Shown here: positions 29,001 to 41,000 of the stretch, in pieces
How positions within the stretch are numbered: the first letter of the stretch is position 1
Layout: every line of letters starts with the position of its first letter
Notes under the pieces: generated by a model
The model's input: the letters and a program-made list of their open reading frames with translations, nothing else
Database searches by the model: none
What the model was told of the DNA's origin: nothing
Assembly (NCBI RefSeq): GCF_036417845.1
Contig: NC_090018.1
Coordinates: forward strand, 186,001 to 250,000
Source of the DNA: Apteryx mantelli
Taxonomy: Eukaryota > Chordata > Aves > Apterygiformes > Apterygidae
DNA length: 64,000 nucleotides
Direction: 5' to 3'
Translations under genes and position numbers: made by a program

Positions 29001-32000
29001 CCCCCAGGTCTTCGCCGAGGTGGCCACGGGCTGCATCCGCATCGCCCTGCCTGCGCCGCGCGGCTCTGGCACTGGTGAGTGCGCCGCACTGCGTGGGGGG
29101 CCACACTGAGCTGTGCCGGGGCTGGGCGCCGCCTGACGCCTGGCGGTCCCCAGCCTCAGACGACGAGTTCGAGAACCTGCGGATCAAGGGCCCCAACGCG
29201 GTGCAGCTGGTGAAGACGACACCGGTGAAGCCGGCGGCACTGCCTGTCATCCCTGAGCCCATCAAGGACGTCATCTACGACATGCTCAACGCCCTGGCAG
29301 CCTACCATGCCCCCGAGGAGGGTACGGGCGCCCCGTGCCAGGGACGTCACCATCATGGGGACAGGGAACTGGGGAACCACTGGGGAAGGGGTGGTCCTGG
29401 GGGACAGGGAACAGCAGATTCCCTGGGGATGGAGACAGGGGAACTGGAGCATCCCCAGGAAATAGGGATAGGAGATGAGGACAAGAGATGTTGCTATCAT
29501 GGGGACAGCATTGAACTGGGGAGCCACTGGGAAAGGAGTGGCCCTGGGGCCGGGGAATGCGATGTCCCTCGGGCATGGGGACAGGAGCTAGGGTATCTGC
29601 GATGGGAGAGGGAACAGCTGGGCCATCCCCTGTCCCTCACACGTGTCCCCCCCAACACATGTGTGTCCCCCTCCCCGCACACCCCCAGGGGACAAGGCAG
29701 AGGCCAAGGGTGCAGCGCCCAGCGAAGTGAGCCAGCTGCTGTCGGACATCGGCGACGACATGTACCAGCAGTACCGCAGCCTCACGCGCCAGCCCGGCGA
29801 CTTCGACCCCCCGGCTGGCTTCGCCCTCAATGTCAGTGGGGCAACGGTGGAGGGCGTGGGGGGCCGGGGGGAGAGCGGCCACAGGGACGCCCGCGCCCCG
29901 GCTCCGACCTGCTGTTTCATGCAGGCCCAGGTCTTTGCTGCCGACGGAGCTGCTGCAGAGACGCCCCCATCCGGGACCCCCCAGGGGGAAGGTACTGACC
30001 CCGGGGACCCCACGGCCCTGTGCCCCAACACCCCCCCACTACATCTCCAGCGTCCCCCCGCCATGTCCTTGTGCCCCAAACCTGCCTCCCTGCACCCCAG
30101 CATCCCCCCCAGGTCCCCACTGTCCCCCTGATGTTCCCCCACGTGTCCCTGTGCCCCAGCGTCCCCCCTGCATCCCCAGTGTCACCCTGGCCTGTCTTCT
30201 TGCACCCTGAATGTCCCTGCCATGTCCCCCCTGTGCCCCAAACCCGCCTCCCCGCACCCCAACGTCCTCCCTGCATCCCTGATTCCCCCTGCCCTGCCTC
30301 CTCGCCCCGGGACATCCCCCGACATCCCCGCACCCGGGCGCCCCGCTGACGCTGCCGCCCGCAGCAGCCAGCCCCGAGGAGGGCCGCGAGGGCCGCAAGG
30401 ACAAGGAGGGCGAGCGGGCGGAGGAGCGGCAGCGGGCCAAGGGCTCCAAGCCCCTCATGCCCACCTCCACCATCCTGCGGCTGCTGGCCGAGCTGGTGCG
30501 CTCCTACGTGGGCATCGCCGCTCTCATCGCCAACTACAGCTACACCGTGGGGCAGTCGGAGCTCATCAAGGAGGTGAGGCCGGCCCTGGTGCGGTGGCGG
30601 CACTGGCGGCGCATCCTGGCGCACCCCAGCGTGACCCGGCTGCCCCCTGCTCCCCCCCCCCCAGGACTGTAGCGTGCTGGCCTTTGTCCTGGACCACCTG
30701 CTGCCGCACACACAGAACGCTGAGGACAAGGACACGCCGGCACTGGCCCGGCTCTTCCTGGCCAGCCTGGCGGCGGCAGGCAGCGGCACCGACGCCCAGG
30801 TGGCCCTGGTGAATGAGGTGAAGGCAGCGCTGGGCCGGGCCCTGGCCATGGCCGAGAGCACCGAGAAGCATGCCAGGTGAGCGGCGGTGGCGGCGGGGTG
30901 GCGCCAGCGGCCGTTCCCATCCCCTCGCGCCCTGACGCTGCTGCTGCCACAGGCTGCAGGCCGTCATGTGCATCATCAGCACCATCATGGAGTCGTGCCC
31001 CTCCACCTCGAGCTTCTACAGCAGCGCTGCCAAGACACAGCACAACGGCATGAACAACATCATCCGCCTCTTCCTCAAGAAGGGGCTGGTGAACGACCTG
31101 GCGCGGGTGCCCCACAGCCTCGACCTCTCCAGGTGCGCCGGGGGGGCCGGGAGGGTGCCGGGGGGGGCTGGGGGGGCCCAGATGCCAGGGTCCCACCCAG
31201 CGCCGCCCCACCCCCTCCCGCAGCCCCAACATGGCTAACACAGTGAACGCGGCGCTGAAGCCCCTGGAGACGCTCTCGCGCATCGTGAACCAGCCCAGCG
31301 GCCTCTTCGGCACCAAGGGCTCCTCCAGCAAGAGCAAGGGCGAGGGGGCCGGCGGCCCTCGGGAGGCCGGCGCTGCCCCCCCCGACGGAGGTATCGCAGC
31401 CCCTGGGCGCCGGTGCCCCGTGTCTGCCCGTTTCCCATGTTCCCCCCCCCCCCATATTCCTGTGTCTCCGAATCGTTTTGCACCCACCAGGGGACCCCGG
31501 CGACCCTGAGCCCCCCGAGGAGGACGCGGAGGCAGTGCAGGCGGAAGCGGCTGACGGTGACATGGACGGCGAAGCAGAGGGCGACGCTGTGGTGCTGGCG
31601 GGGCAGCCCGAGGGGCTCAGCACCCAGGAGATGCAGGTGAGGCCCTCCCCGGCCCGGCCCCGCCCCACCCCGCCCCCGCCCCCCCCGCTGCCCCCCATGC
31701 CACCCCCCCACCCCACTCTGCCCCCCCCACAGGTAGAGAATGAGCTGGAGGACCTCATTGACGAGCTGCTGGAGAGAGATGGGGCTGCCGGCAACAGCGC
31801 CATCATCGGTGAGAGCCCCCCAAACGCTGGGGCCCCCCGCCTGGGGTGCCAGGCCCCCCGTGCCACCCCCCCTCACTACCTGCCCCCCTCCGCAGTGAGC
31901 CGCTCGGGCGAGGACGAGTCGCAGGAGGACGTGCTCATGGACGAGGCTCCGTCCAATCTCAGCCAGGCCTCCACGCTGCAGGCCAACCGGGAAGGTGAGC

Positions 32001-35000
32001 GGGCGGCGGGGGCCTCGGGGGCGTGTGGCCATCCCGCGCTGGGTGCCAGGGTCCCAGCCCACCTCCCCGCCACCCCCCCAGACTCGATGAACATCCTGGA
32101 CCCCGAGGACGAGGAGGAGCACACGCAGGAGGAGGACAGCAGCGGCAGCAACGAGGACGAGGACGACAGCCAGGATGAGGAGGAAGAGGAAGAGGAGGAG
32201 GATGAGGATGACCAGGCAAGGATGGGGGCTGGGGGACCAGGGTCGTTCCCCCACCAGGATGCCTGGCTGATGCCCCCCCGCCGTCTCCCACAGGATGACG
32301 AGGAGGGCGAGGAAGGCGAGGAGGAGGAGGATGATGATGACGGCTCAGAGATGGAGCTGGACGAGGACTACCCGGACATGAACGCATCGCCCCTTGTGCG
32401 CTTCGAGCGCTTCGACCGTGACGACGACCTCATCATCGAGTTCGACAACATGTTCTCCAGCCCCAGTATGGCAGGGGGGGTCCCGGGGGCCAGGCACCGC
32501 TTCCCTGCGGTGGGCGGGAAGGGGCTGGGCTGCCGGCAAACCCCGACGCCCCGCCTCTCCCTGCAGCCGATATCCCGCCGTCACCTGGGAACATCCCAGC
32601 CACCCACCCGCTGCTGGTGCGCCACGCTGACCATGGCTCGCTGACGCTGGGCGCCGGCTCCTCCAGCACCCGCCTGGCGCAGGGCATTGGGCGCAGCCAG
32701 CGCACCCTGCGCCAGCTCACTGCCAACACCGGCCACACCATCCACGTGCACTACCCGGGCACCCGGCAGCCCAACCCGCCCCTCATCCTCCAGCGGTGAG
32801 GCCCCAGCGCCCTCCCTCAGCCCCCCGGGCCATCCCCAATGTCCCTCACATCCCTCTGGTCCCCATGGGGAGTCCCAGTGCCCCTCGGGGTCCCCAACAT
32901 CCCCCTTGTCCCTGGTGGTGTGTCCCCAATGTCCCTCTTGTCCCCACGGGGAGTCCTTGGCACCCCTCAGGGTCCCCAACCCTCCCGTCGTCCCCATGGC
33001 AGTCCCCAATGTCCCTCATGTCCCCCTCGTCCCCACGGTGAGTCCCTGGTGCCCCTCATGGCCCTCCACACCCCCCTCGTCCCCCACAGCGTGTCCCCAA
33101 CACCCCCCTCCACCCCATGGTGGGTCCCTACAGCCCCCAGTGTCCCCCTCGTCCCCACAGCGAGTCTGGGGTGGCCACGTGCATGCCCCTCGTCCCCGGC
33201 AGTGCGTCCCCAACGCCCCTCTCGTTGCCAGCGGTGAGTCCCCTTGTCCCTGGGTCCCAACCGCCCTTGGTCTACGCCCCCCTGGCCCGGCGCCTCCCTG
33301 ACCGCGGGCTTCCCACAGGCTGCTGGGCCCCTCGGCAGCGGCCGACATCCTGCAGCTGAGCAGCAGCCTGCCGCTGCAGAGCCGGGGCCGGGCCCGACTG
33401 CTGGTGGGCAACGACGACGTGCACATCATCGCCCGCTCTGACGACGAGCTGCTCGACGACTTCTTCCATGAGCAGGGCGCCGCCGGGAGCCAGGCAGGCG
33501 AGTGGGGCGGGACCCTCGGGGGGGGGGGGGCCACGGCCACCCGGACGCCTGGGCTCACCCCACCGGCCCCCGGCCCTGTCCCCCCCCCGCAGGGACCCTC
33601 TCCAGCATCCCCACAGCCCTGACACGCTGGACGGAGGAGTGCAAGGTGCTGGATGCTGAGAGCATGCACGACTGCGTCTCGGGTGAGCTGCGGGGCCCCT
33701 TGCAGCCCCCCTGTCCCCTTGGGTGGCCACCAGCATGCCCCTGTTCCCTCAGGTGGCCTCTCGTGTCCCTGGGGCCCCCCCTGTGTCCCACCGGAGCGCT
33801 CATGGCTGTGTCATGGGGGAGCTGCAGCCCAGAGCCTTCAGGTGTCCTCCTATGGTCTCAGGTGTCCCCCCATGGCCCTCTTGTCCCCCGGGTGGCTCCC
33901 ATGTTTCTCAGGTGTCTTTTAGGTGTCCACTTGTGTCCCTTGGGTGTCCCCCTGTGACCTTCCTGTCCCTTGGGTGTCCCCTTATGTCCCTCAGGAGCCC
34001 CCATGCCCCCCCCCAGGGCATGTGCACGGCTGCATTCCAGGCGAGCGGGGGCCTGTGTCCCCCCTGCCCCATCCTGGCCTGGCCAGAGGCGCTGGGGGAC
34101 ACGTGGGGCTATCTGTGTCCCCATGTCCCCCCCTGATCCCGCGCCCCCGCAGTGGTGAAGGTGCCCATCCTGGCCCGGCTGGAAGCGCTGCGTGATGAGG
34201 AGCTGGACGAGCGGCGGGAGAAGCGCCGGCGGCAGGCGGCTGAGGAGGAGGCCAAGGGGGCCGAGCAGGGCCCCGAGGACAAGGAGGGGCAGGACGCCGG
34301 TGCCCAGGTGGGATGTGGGTGCCTGCTCCCCCCCCCACCCCCCAAAAACAAAGAGATGGGAGATGGGGATGCCCCCCCCCTTCTCTGGAGCCGCCTGGGG
34401 TGACGCTCTTCCCTCTGCCGCAGGGCGCCGTGCCTAAGGCCAGCGGCGGCAGCAGTGAGGCAGTGGCAGCAGGTAAGTGCCCCTGCCCGGGGCGCCCCGC
34501 GCGCCCCCCCGGCATCCCTGGACCCCGACCCGGCGCACCACGGGCTGAGGTAGTAGATTGTATAGTTGGAGGGTCACACCCGTCTCGGAGATAACTATAC
34601 AGTCTACTGTCTTCCTCGCGGGGCGCACGGCCGCCGCACGCCACCCTGGATGCCTGGGCCCCGCTGGGTCAGGACCTTTCTGTGACTCGGGGGGGGTGGG
34701 GGGGCATAACTGCATGCTCTGCGTCCTAGGTGAGGGGTGCTTGGGGGGGGGGCAGGACATCTGGGCCCCCGCGCAGCGGGAGGAGGGCGGGTTTGGGGTG
34801 GGGGGTGCGGCGGTCCCGCGGGAGTGAGGTAGTCGGTTGTATTGTTGGGGGGCCGGGATGGGAGCCCCAGCGTCGAGGTAACGATACAGCCGACTACTTT
34901 CCCCCACGGGGGCCCTTGACTTCAGCGGGGGGGGAGGGAGCCAGACGCCTGGGCCCCCCCCGGGATGGGGGAGGGGGCAGGGGGGGACACCCCAGTCTGC

Positions 35001-38000
35001 AGCCGGCCCTGATCCCCTGGTATCTCTGCAGAGCCCGGCGGGGCGGCAGGTGACCCCCCCCTGGCCGGCCCCCACCGCGCCCTGGTGCTGCTGGAGCCAG
35101 CGGCAGCAGCGCCAGAGCCCCCCACCGGCCCCGCAGCCCCCGGCCCTCCGCCGCCCCCACCACCCCCCGCCCAGGAGGACGCTGGCCCCGGGCGGCCCCC
35201 TGCAGACGCTGAGGCCACCCAGATGGAGCTGTCGCCCGCCCCCACCGTCAGTGAGTGCTGGATGCCTGGGCCCCGCCGTGGCGGGGGGGGCAGGAGGGGG
35301 GAAGATGCTGGGGGCAGCCACTGACAGCCGGTGCCACTCGCAGCCTCGCTGTCGCCGGAGCGCGCGGAGGATTCGGACGCACTGACAGCAGGGAGCAGCC
35401 AGCTGGAGGGCTCCCCCATGGACACGTCCAGCATGGCCTCCTGTGCCCTGGAGGAGGCCGCCGCTGCCGCCGAGGGGGCTGGGATGCCACCGGGACCCCC
35501 CCTGGCCACCCCCCCAGCACCCCCTGATGCCACCCGCCCACCTGATGACAGGTGAGCACCCCGGGCGCCCAGGCCCCACTGCGGGGCCAGCCCCCTGCAC
35601 CCCCCCTGACGCCGTTTCCCCCCTCTGCTCCAGCTCGCCGCCCGCCTCCTCCTCGGAGAGCTCATCCACCCGGGACTCGGCTGCCGCCATCTCAGGTGCC
35701 GACTCGCGGGGCATCCTGGAGGAGCCGCTGCCCTCCACCAGCAGCGAGGAGGAGGACCCACTTGCTGGTGAGCCGTGGCCCCCCCCTCCACGGCCCCTGC
35801 CACAGCCCCTTGGTCCCCTCTGTGCACCCACCCTGCTGCATGTCCCTGACAGGCATCTCTCATACGTGTCCTCAATGTGCATCTGTTACTCATGCATGTC
35901 CCTAGCATGTGCGTGTCCCCAACAGGTGTCCTTGACACGTGCCCCCAACATGTGTCCGTGCTGTGCTCGTGTCCCCAGTGTGCGTCCCTGACATGTTCAT
36001 GTCCCCAGCACACATCCCCAATGTGCATCCATGATTCATGCCTGTCCCCACAGGTGTCTGTCCCCAGCACGTGTCCCTGACGTGTGTGTTTCCCTGGCAC
36101 AAGCGTGTCCATGATGCTTGTCCCTGCTGCGTCCCCACCACGCATCCCTGCGCCCAGTGCGTGTCCCCCCACGTGTGGGTGACGCCTGTCCCTGCTGCTT
36201 GTCCCCCCCCCCGCGTGTGGGTGATGCCTGTCCCCGCCATCTGTCCCCTACCACACATACTCCTGTGTGAGGCTGACGCCTGTTCCTGCCGCCTGTCCCC
36301 AGGCATCAGTCTCCCCGAGGGCGTCGACCCCTCATTCCTGGCGGCGCTGCCAGATGACATCCGCCGCGAGGTGCTGCAGAACCAGCTGGGGATCCGCCCC
36401 CCTGCCCGGGCCCCACCCACCCCCAGCCCCGCCCCCCCAGTCGTGGCCAATCCTGGCCTCACTGAGGTCAGCCCCGAGTTCCTGGCTGCCCTGCCCCCAG
36501 CCATCCAGGAGGAGGTGGGTGTGGCCTCTGCAGGGGTGGGGCCTGGGTGGGGGTGGGAGGAGCTATGGTGGGGGCAGGGTCTGGGAAAGGGTTATCATGG
36601 GGGTGGGGCCTGTTGGGGTGGGGCTAGTCCCAGGGGGTGGAGTCAGGCTGGGAGTGGGGCCTGGGCAGGGTATCTGTGGTGGTGGGGCCTAGAAGGGGGT
36701 GGGCCTAGGGTGGGGCCTGTGCAGGGGTGGGGGTAATTCCAGGGGGTGGGGTCAGGCTGGAGAGGGGAGGAGCTACTGTCATAAGGAAGGAGTCATGGTG
36801 GGGATGGGGCCTGGGCAGGGTTGTTATGGGGGGTGGAGCCTAGGAATGGGTGGGGCTACTGCCCTGGGGGTGGAGTCTGGGTGGGGGTGGGGCCTGGGGA
36901 GGGGGTGGAGCTACTGCCCTGGGGGTGGAGTCCGGGTGGGGAGCAGGGCCTGGGCAGGCTGGGATTATGGGGGCAGGGCCACACGTCCCCTCCTCTGCTG
37001 GGGGCGTGGCTTCCCCAGGCGTGTCCCCTCAGGGGCATGTCCCTGCGGGGGTATGGCCTCCTGGTGTGCGTGACGCGGGGGCGGGGCAGGTGCTGGCGCA
37101 GCAGCGGGCGGAGCAGCAGCGGCGGGAGCTGGCGCAGGCGGCCGGGGCCGAGGCCCCCATGGACCCGGTGACCTTCATCCAGACGCTGCCGTCAGAGCTG
37201 CGGCGCTCGGTGCTGGAGGACATGGAGGACAGCGTGCTGGCCGTGATGCCGCCCGACATCGCCGCCGAGGCCCAGGCGCTGCGGCGCGAGCAGGAGGCCC
37301 GGCAGCGGCAGCTCATGCACGAGCGCCTCTTCGGCCACTCCAGCACCTCCGCCCTCTCCGCCATCCTCCGCAGCCCCGGTAAGGCCCCCCAGGTCCCTCC
37401 TCCCCGCCTGCCCCACGGGTCCCTTCTGCCCTTTCTCATGGCTCCAGCGAGGGCCCCCCGCGTCCCCCCACGTATCTCCACATCCCCTCGTCCACCTGAA
37501 CCTGCCTGTGTCCCTATGCATCCCCCACTGCATCCCTTGTGGCCCTACTACGACCCCGCCACATCCCTCATGGCCCTACCACATTCCCCGCGTCCCTCGT
37601 GGCCCCCCCCCGCGTCCCTCGTGGCCCCACCATCTCCCTTGTGGCCCGTGTGGCCCCGCCGCGGTCCTCATGGCTCCTTTGCGTCCCCGCCATGTCCCTT
37701 GTGGCCCCCTCACATCCCTCATGGCCCCGCCACGTCCCTCACATCCCTCATGGCCCTGCCACGTTCCTCGCGGCCTTCGTGGTCCCACCATGTCCCTTGC
37801 ATCTCTTGTGGCCCTCGTGGCTCCCTCGTGGCCCTGCCACATCCTGCGCATCCCTGCCATGTCCCTTGTGGCCCCACCATGTCCCTTGTGGCCCTTGTGG
37901 CTTCCTCATGGCCCCACCGCATCCCTCATGGCCCCACCATGTCCCTCGCATCCCTCATGGTCCCGCCGCATCCTTCGTGTCCCTTATGGCTCTGCCACAT

Positions 38001-41000
38001 TCCTCATGTCCTCGCTGTGTCTCTCATGGCTCTGCTACATCACCGGTGGCTTTGCCACGTCTTTCGTATCCCCTGCTGATGCTGGGTGTCTCTGCAGCCT
38101 TCACCAGCCGCCTGAGCGGGAACCGGGGGGTGCAGTACACCCGCCTGGCCGTGCAGCGGGGCGGCACCTTCCACATGGGGGGTGGCAGCAGCCACAGCAG
38201 GTACCGGCGGGGGCGGCGGGGGGCAGCGGGGCCCCGGCGCGGGGTTGCGGGGGCTGACGCTGCCGCCTGCAGGCCGTCGGGCAGCAGTGTGGACAGCCTG
38301 CTGCGCCTGCGGGGCCGCCTGCTGCTGGACCACGAGGCGCTGTCGTGCCTGCTGGTGCTGCTCTTCGTGGATGAGCCCAAGCTGAACACGAGTCGGCTGC
38401 ACCGGGTGCTGCGTAACCTCTGCTACCACACGCCCACGCGGGGCTGGGTGGTGCGCAGCCTCCTCTCCATCCTGCAGCGCAGCAGCGAGAGCGAGCTGTG
38501 CTTGGAGGCGCCCCGCGGCCCCCCGGTGCCCGAGGAGCGGCCCCGGCGGGCGGGCGGCCGCCCTGGCCCTGCCGCCACCGCCGCTACCGAGCCCCGCGCC
38601 CTTGACCTGCTGCACCGTGTCGAGGCCCGCAGCTCGGGGCAGCTCTCGTGGCTCTCGGTGTCCATGGACGCTGCGCTGGGCTGCCGCACCAACATCTTCC
38701 AGATCCAGCGGGCCCCGGGGCGGAAGCACACAGAGAAGCATGCCGCCGCCGCCGGCTCCGCCGTCCACATCCACCCCCAGGCTGCCCCTGTGGTGTGCCG
38801 CCACGTCCTCGACACCCTCATCCAGCTGGCCAAGGTGAGCGCGCCCGGCCCGGGGGGCACCCAGCAACATACCGTGCCCACGCACCGCCACTGAGCCCCC
38901 CTCTGCTCTCTCCCCTGCCAGGTCTTCCCCAGCCACTTCACGCAGCAGCGGGGCCGTGAGGCGGCCTGTGAGGGTGAGCGGGAGCGCGGCGGCCCCAAGG
39001 CCAGCGGCAGCCCCTGCCCCGGTGGCCCCCCTGGCGGCCCCCCCAGCAGCGGCGGCAGCGGCCCCCCCGGCGGCCTCTCCACCGACTTCTGGGACCTGCT
39101 GGTGAAGCTGGACAACATGAACGTGAGCCGCAAGGGGAAGGGCTCGGCCAAGGCAGGCCCCGGCGGCAGCGGCCCCGAGGCCGAGGCGCTGGGGCTGGGC
39201 CTGGAGGCCTCGCCACTGGGGCAGCTCATGAACATGCTGTCGCACGGCGTCATCCGCCGCAGTGCCCTGCTCACCGAGAAGCTGCTGCGTCTGCTCTCAC
39301 TCATCTCCATCGCCCTGCCCGAGGGTGGCAAGGGGGCCGAGGCTGGGGCTGCCCCAGGCGCCGGGGCACCCGCTGGGGCTGCCCCCAGCCCCCCGGCCCC
39401 CGCCGCCCTCGCCGCCACCGGTGAGCATGGGGCCGGGAGCGTGCAGGGAGGCTGCGGGGGCCACAGCGCTGACCCCCATGTCCCCCCACCTGCTGCAGCT
39501 CCAGCCAAGGGCACCAAGTCCCCAGCAAAGGTGGGCGAGGGGGGCGGCAGCCCTGACCCCCGCATGGCGGCAACGGGACTCACCGAGAGCCAGCTGCAGC
39601 TCTCTGTGGAGGTGAGCAGGGCGCCCCCAGCCCGCACTGGGCCATGTGGCCCCCTTGTGCCCACCTCACCCGTGGCCCCATCCCCGTCCCGTCCCGTAGG
39701 TGCTGACGTCACACTCGTGCTCGGAGGAGGGCCTGGAGGATGCAGCCAACGTGCTGCTACAGCTCTCACGGGGTGACCCTGGCACCCGTGACACCGTCCT
39801 GCGCCTGCTGCTCAGCGGTGCCCGCCAGCTGGGTGCCACACTCTGCCGCCAGATCGGTGAGGGCCAGCACCGCAGTGGGGCAACAGGGGCCCGGACCCCT
39901 GGGCCCCTGCCAACCCGCTGCACCATCCCGTCTGCCTGCAGGCACGCTGCTGGCAGAGCTGCGCGAGTACAACCTGGAGCAGCAGCGGCGGGCACAGAGC
40001 GAGGCCCCGTCCCCTGAGGGGCTCCCCGAGGAGCAGCCCCCCAGCGCCAAGCTCAAGGGCAAGATGCAGAGCCGGTGAGTCCAGCGCTGCCCCCCCTGCC
40101 ACCCCCTCACACGTCCGCGGGCGTCCCTGAGCCCCCGCTAACATCCCCTCGGCCAGGTTCGACACAGCAGAGAGCGTGGTGATTGTGGCATCGCAGAAGC
40201 GGGCGCTGGGCGGGCGGGAGCTGCAGCTGCCCTCCATGTCAGTGCTCACCTCCAAGACCTCCACGCAGCGCTTCTTCCTGCGCGTGCTGCAGGTCATCAT
40301 CCAGCTCCGTGATGACACCCGCCGCGCGCACAAGAAGGCCAAGCAGGCCGGGCGCCTGGGTAAGGCCCCCCTGAACCGTGCCGCACCAGGGTGGGGTCCC
40401 GGCCCCCTGGGCCGCCGCCACCGCCCCCCCTGATGTTGTGTCCCCGCAGGTGCCGGGGGCCTCGGGGCGGCTGGCAGCATCCAGGCCGCTGTCCGGCAGC
40501 TGGAGGCCGAGGCCGACGCCATCATACAAATGGTACGTGAGGGCCAGAGGGCCCGGAGGCAGCAGCAGGCAGACACGGTTAGCACGGCCGCCCTTCCTTG
40601 TCCCCCTCCCCGTCCTCCTCCTCTTCTCATTCTGTGCCCCTTCCCCACGCGCCCTTCTAGCCTTTCTCCCTCTTCACTATAGTCCCTTCTTCATTCTCCT
40701 GCTCTCCTTCTTCCTGCTTCCTGTTCCCTCTTCCTCATGGCTCGACTGGTGGGTCTTCCTCCCTCCTTCCTTCTTCTCTTCTCTTTGTTCTCTGCCTCCT
40801 TCCTGTGCCCTGTTCCAGCCTTCCTCCCTCTTTGCTGTCATCTCATCTTCGTTCTCCTACTCCTTCCTTCTCTCTTCCTCATGGTTTAGCTGGTGGCTCT
40901 TCCTCCCCGCTTCCTCTTCTTCCTCCTCCCTCTGCCCCGCACGGCTCTGGGTCCCCCCCGGCAGCCAGGGCCCCCCGCAGCTCGGGGCAGGCCGCAGGGA

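Larger units (their letters stand above)
28879..31994 (+). other. HUWE1: HUWE1 segment: central helical region and Ser/Asp-rich linkers
   Basis: Exons 28879-29074, 29154-29321, 29689-29831, 29925-29991, 30365-30573, 30665-30876, 30953-31132, 31224-31390, 31491-31636, 31733-31808 and 31896-31994. All are in frame and closely match HUWE1, for example [20 protein letters not shown] and [20 protein letters not shown]. The exon at 29925 begins one residue differently from the mammalian protein (NAQVFAADG). Confidence 0.85.
32567..35767 (+). other. HUWE1: HUWE1 segment: exons around the microRNA intron
   Basis: Exons 32567-32795, 33319-33497 (GC donor), 33593-33682, 34153-34307, 34424-34472, 35032-35250, 35344-35551 and 35634-35767. 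They encode [20 protein letters not shown], the [12 protein letters not shown] segment, and Pro/Ala/Ser-rich disordered linkers that are shorter and more GC-coded than in mammals. Confidence 0.85.

Noticed and set aside
36850-38894. Long plus-strand frames through HUWE1 introns (409 and 451 codons)
   Set aside because: They run through the G-rich and CATGGCCC minisatellites, which happen to lack stops. Real HUWE1 exons are in other frames or need splicing.
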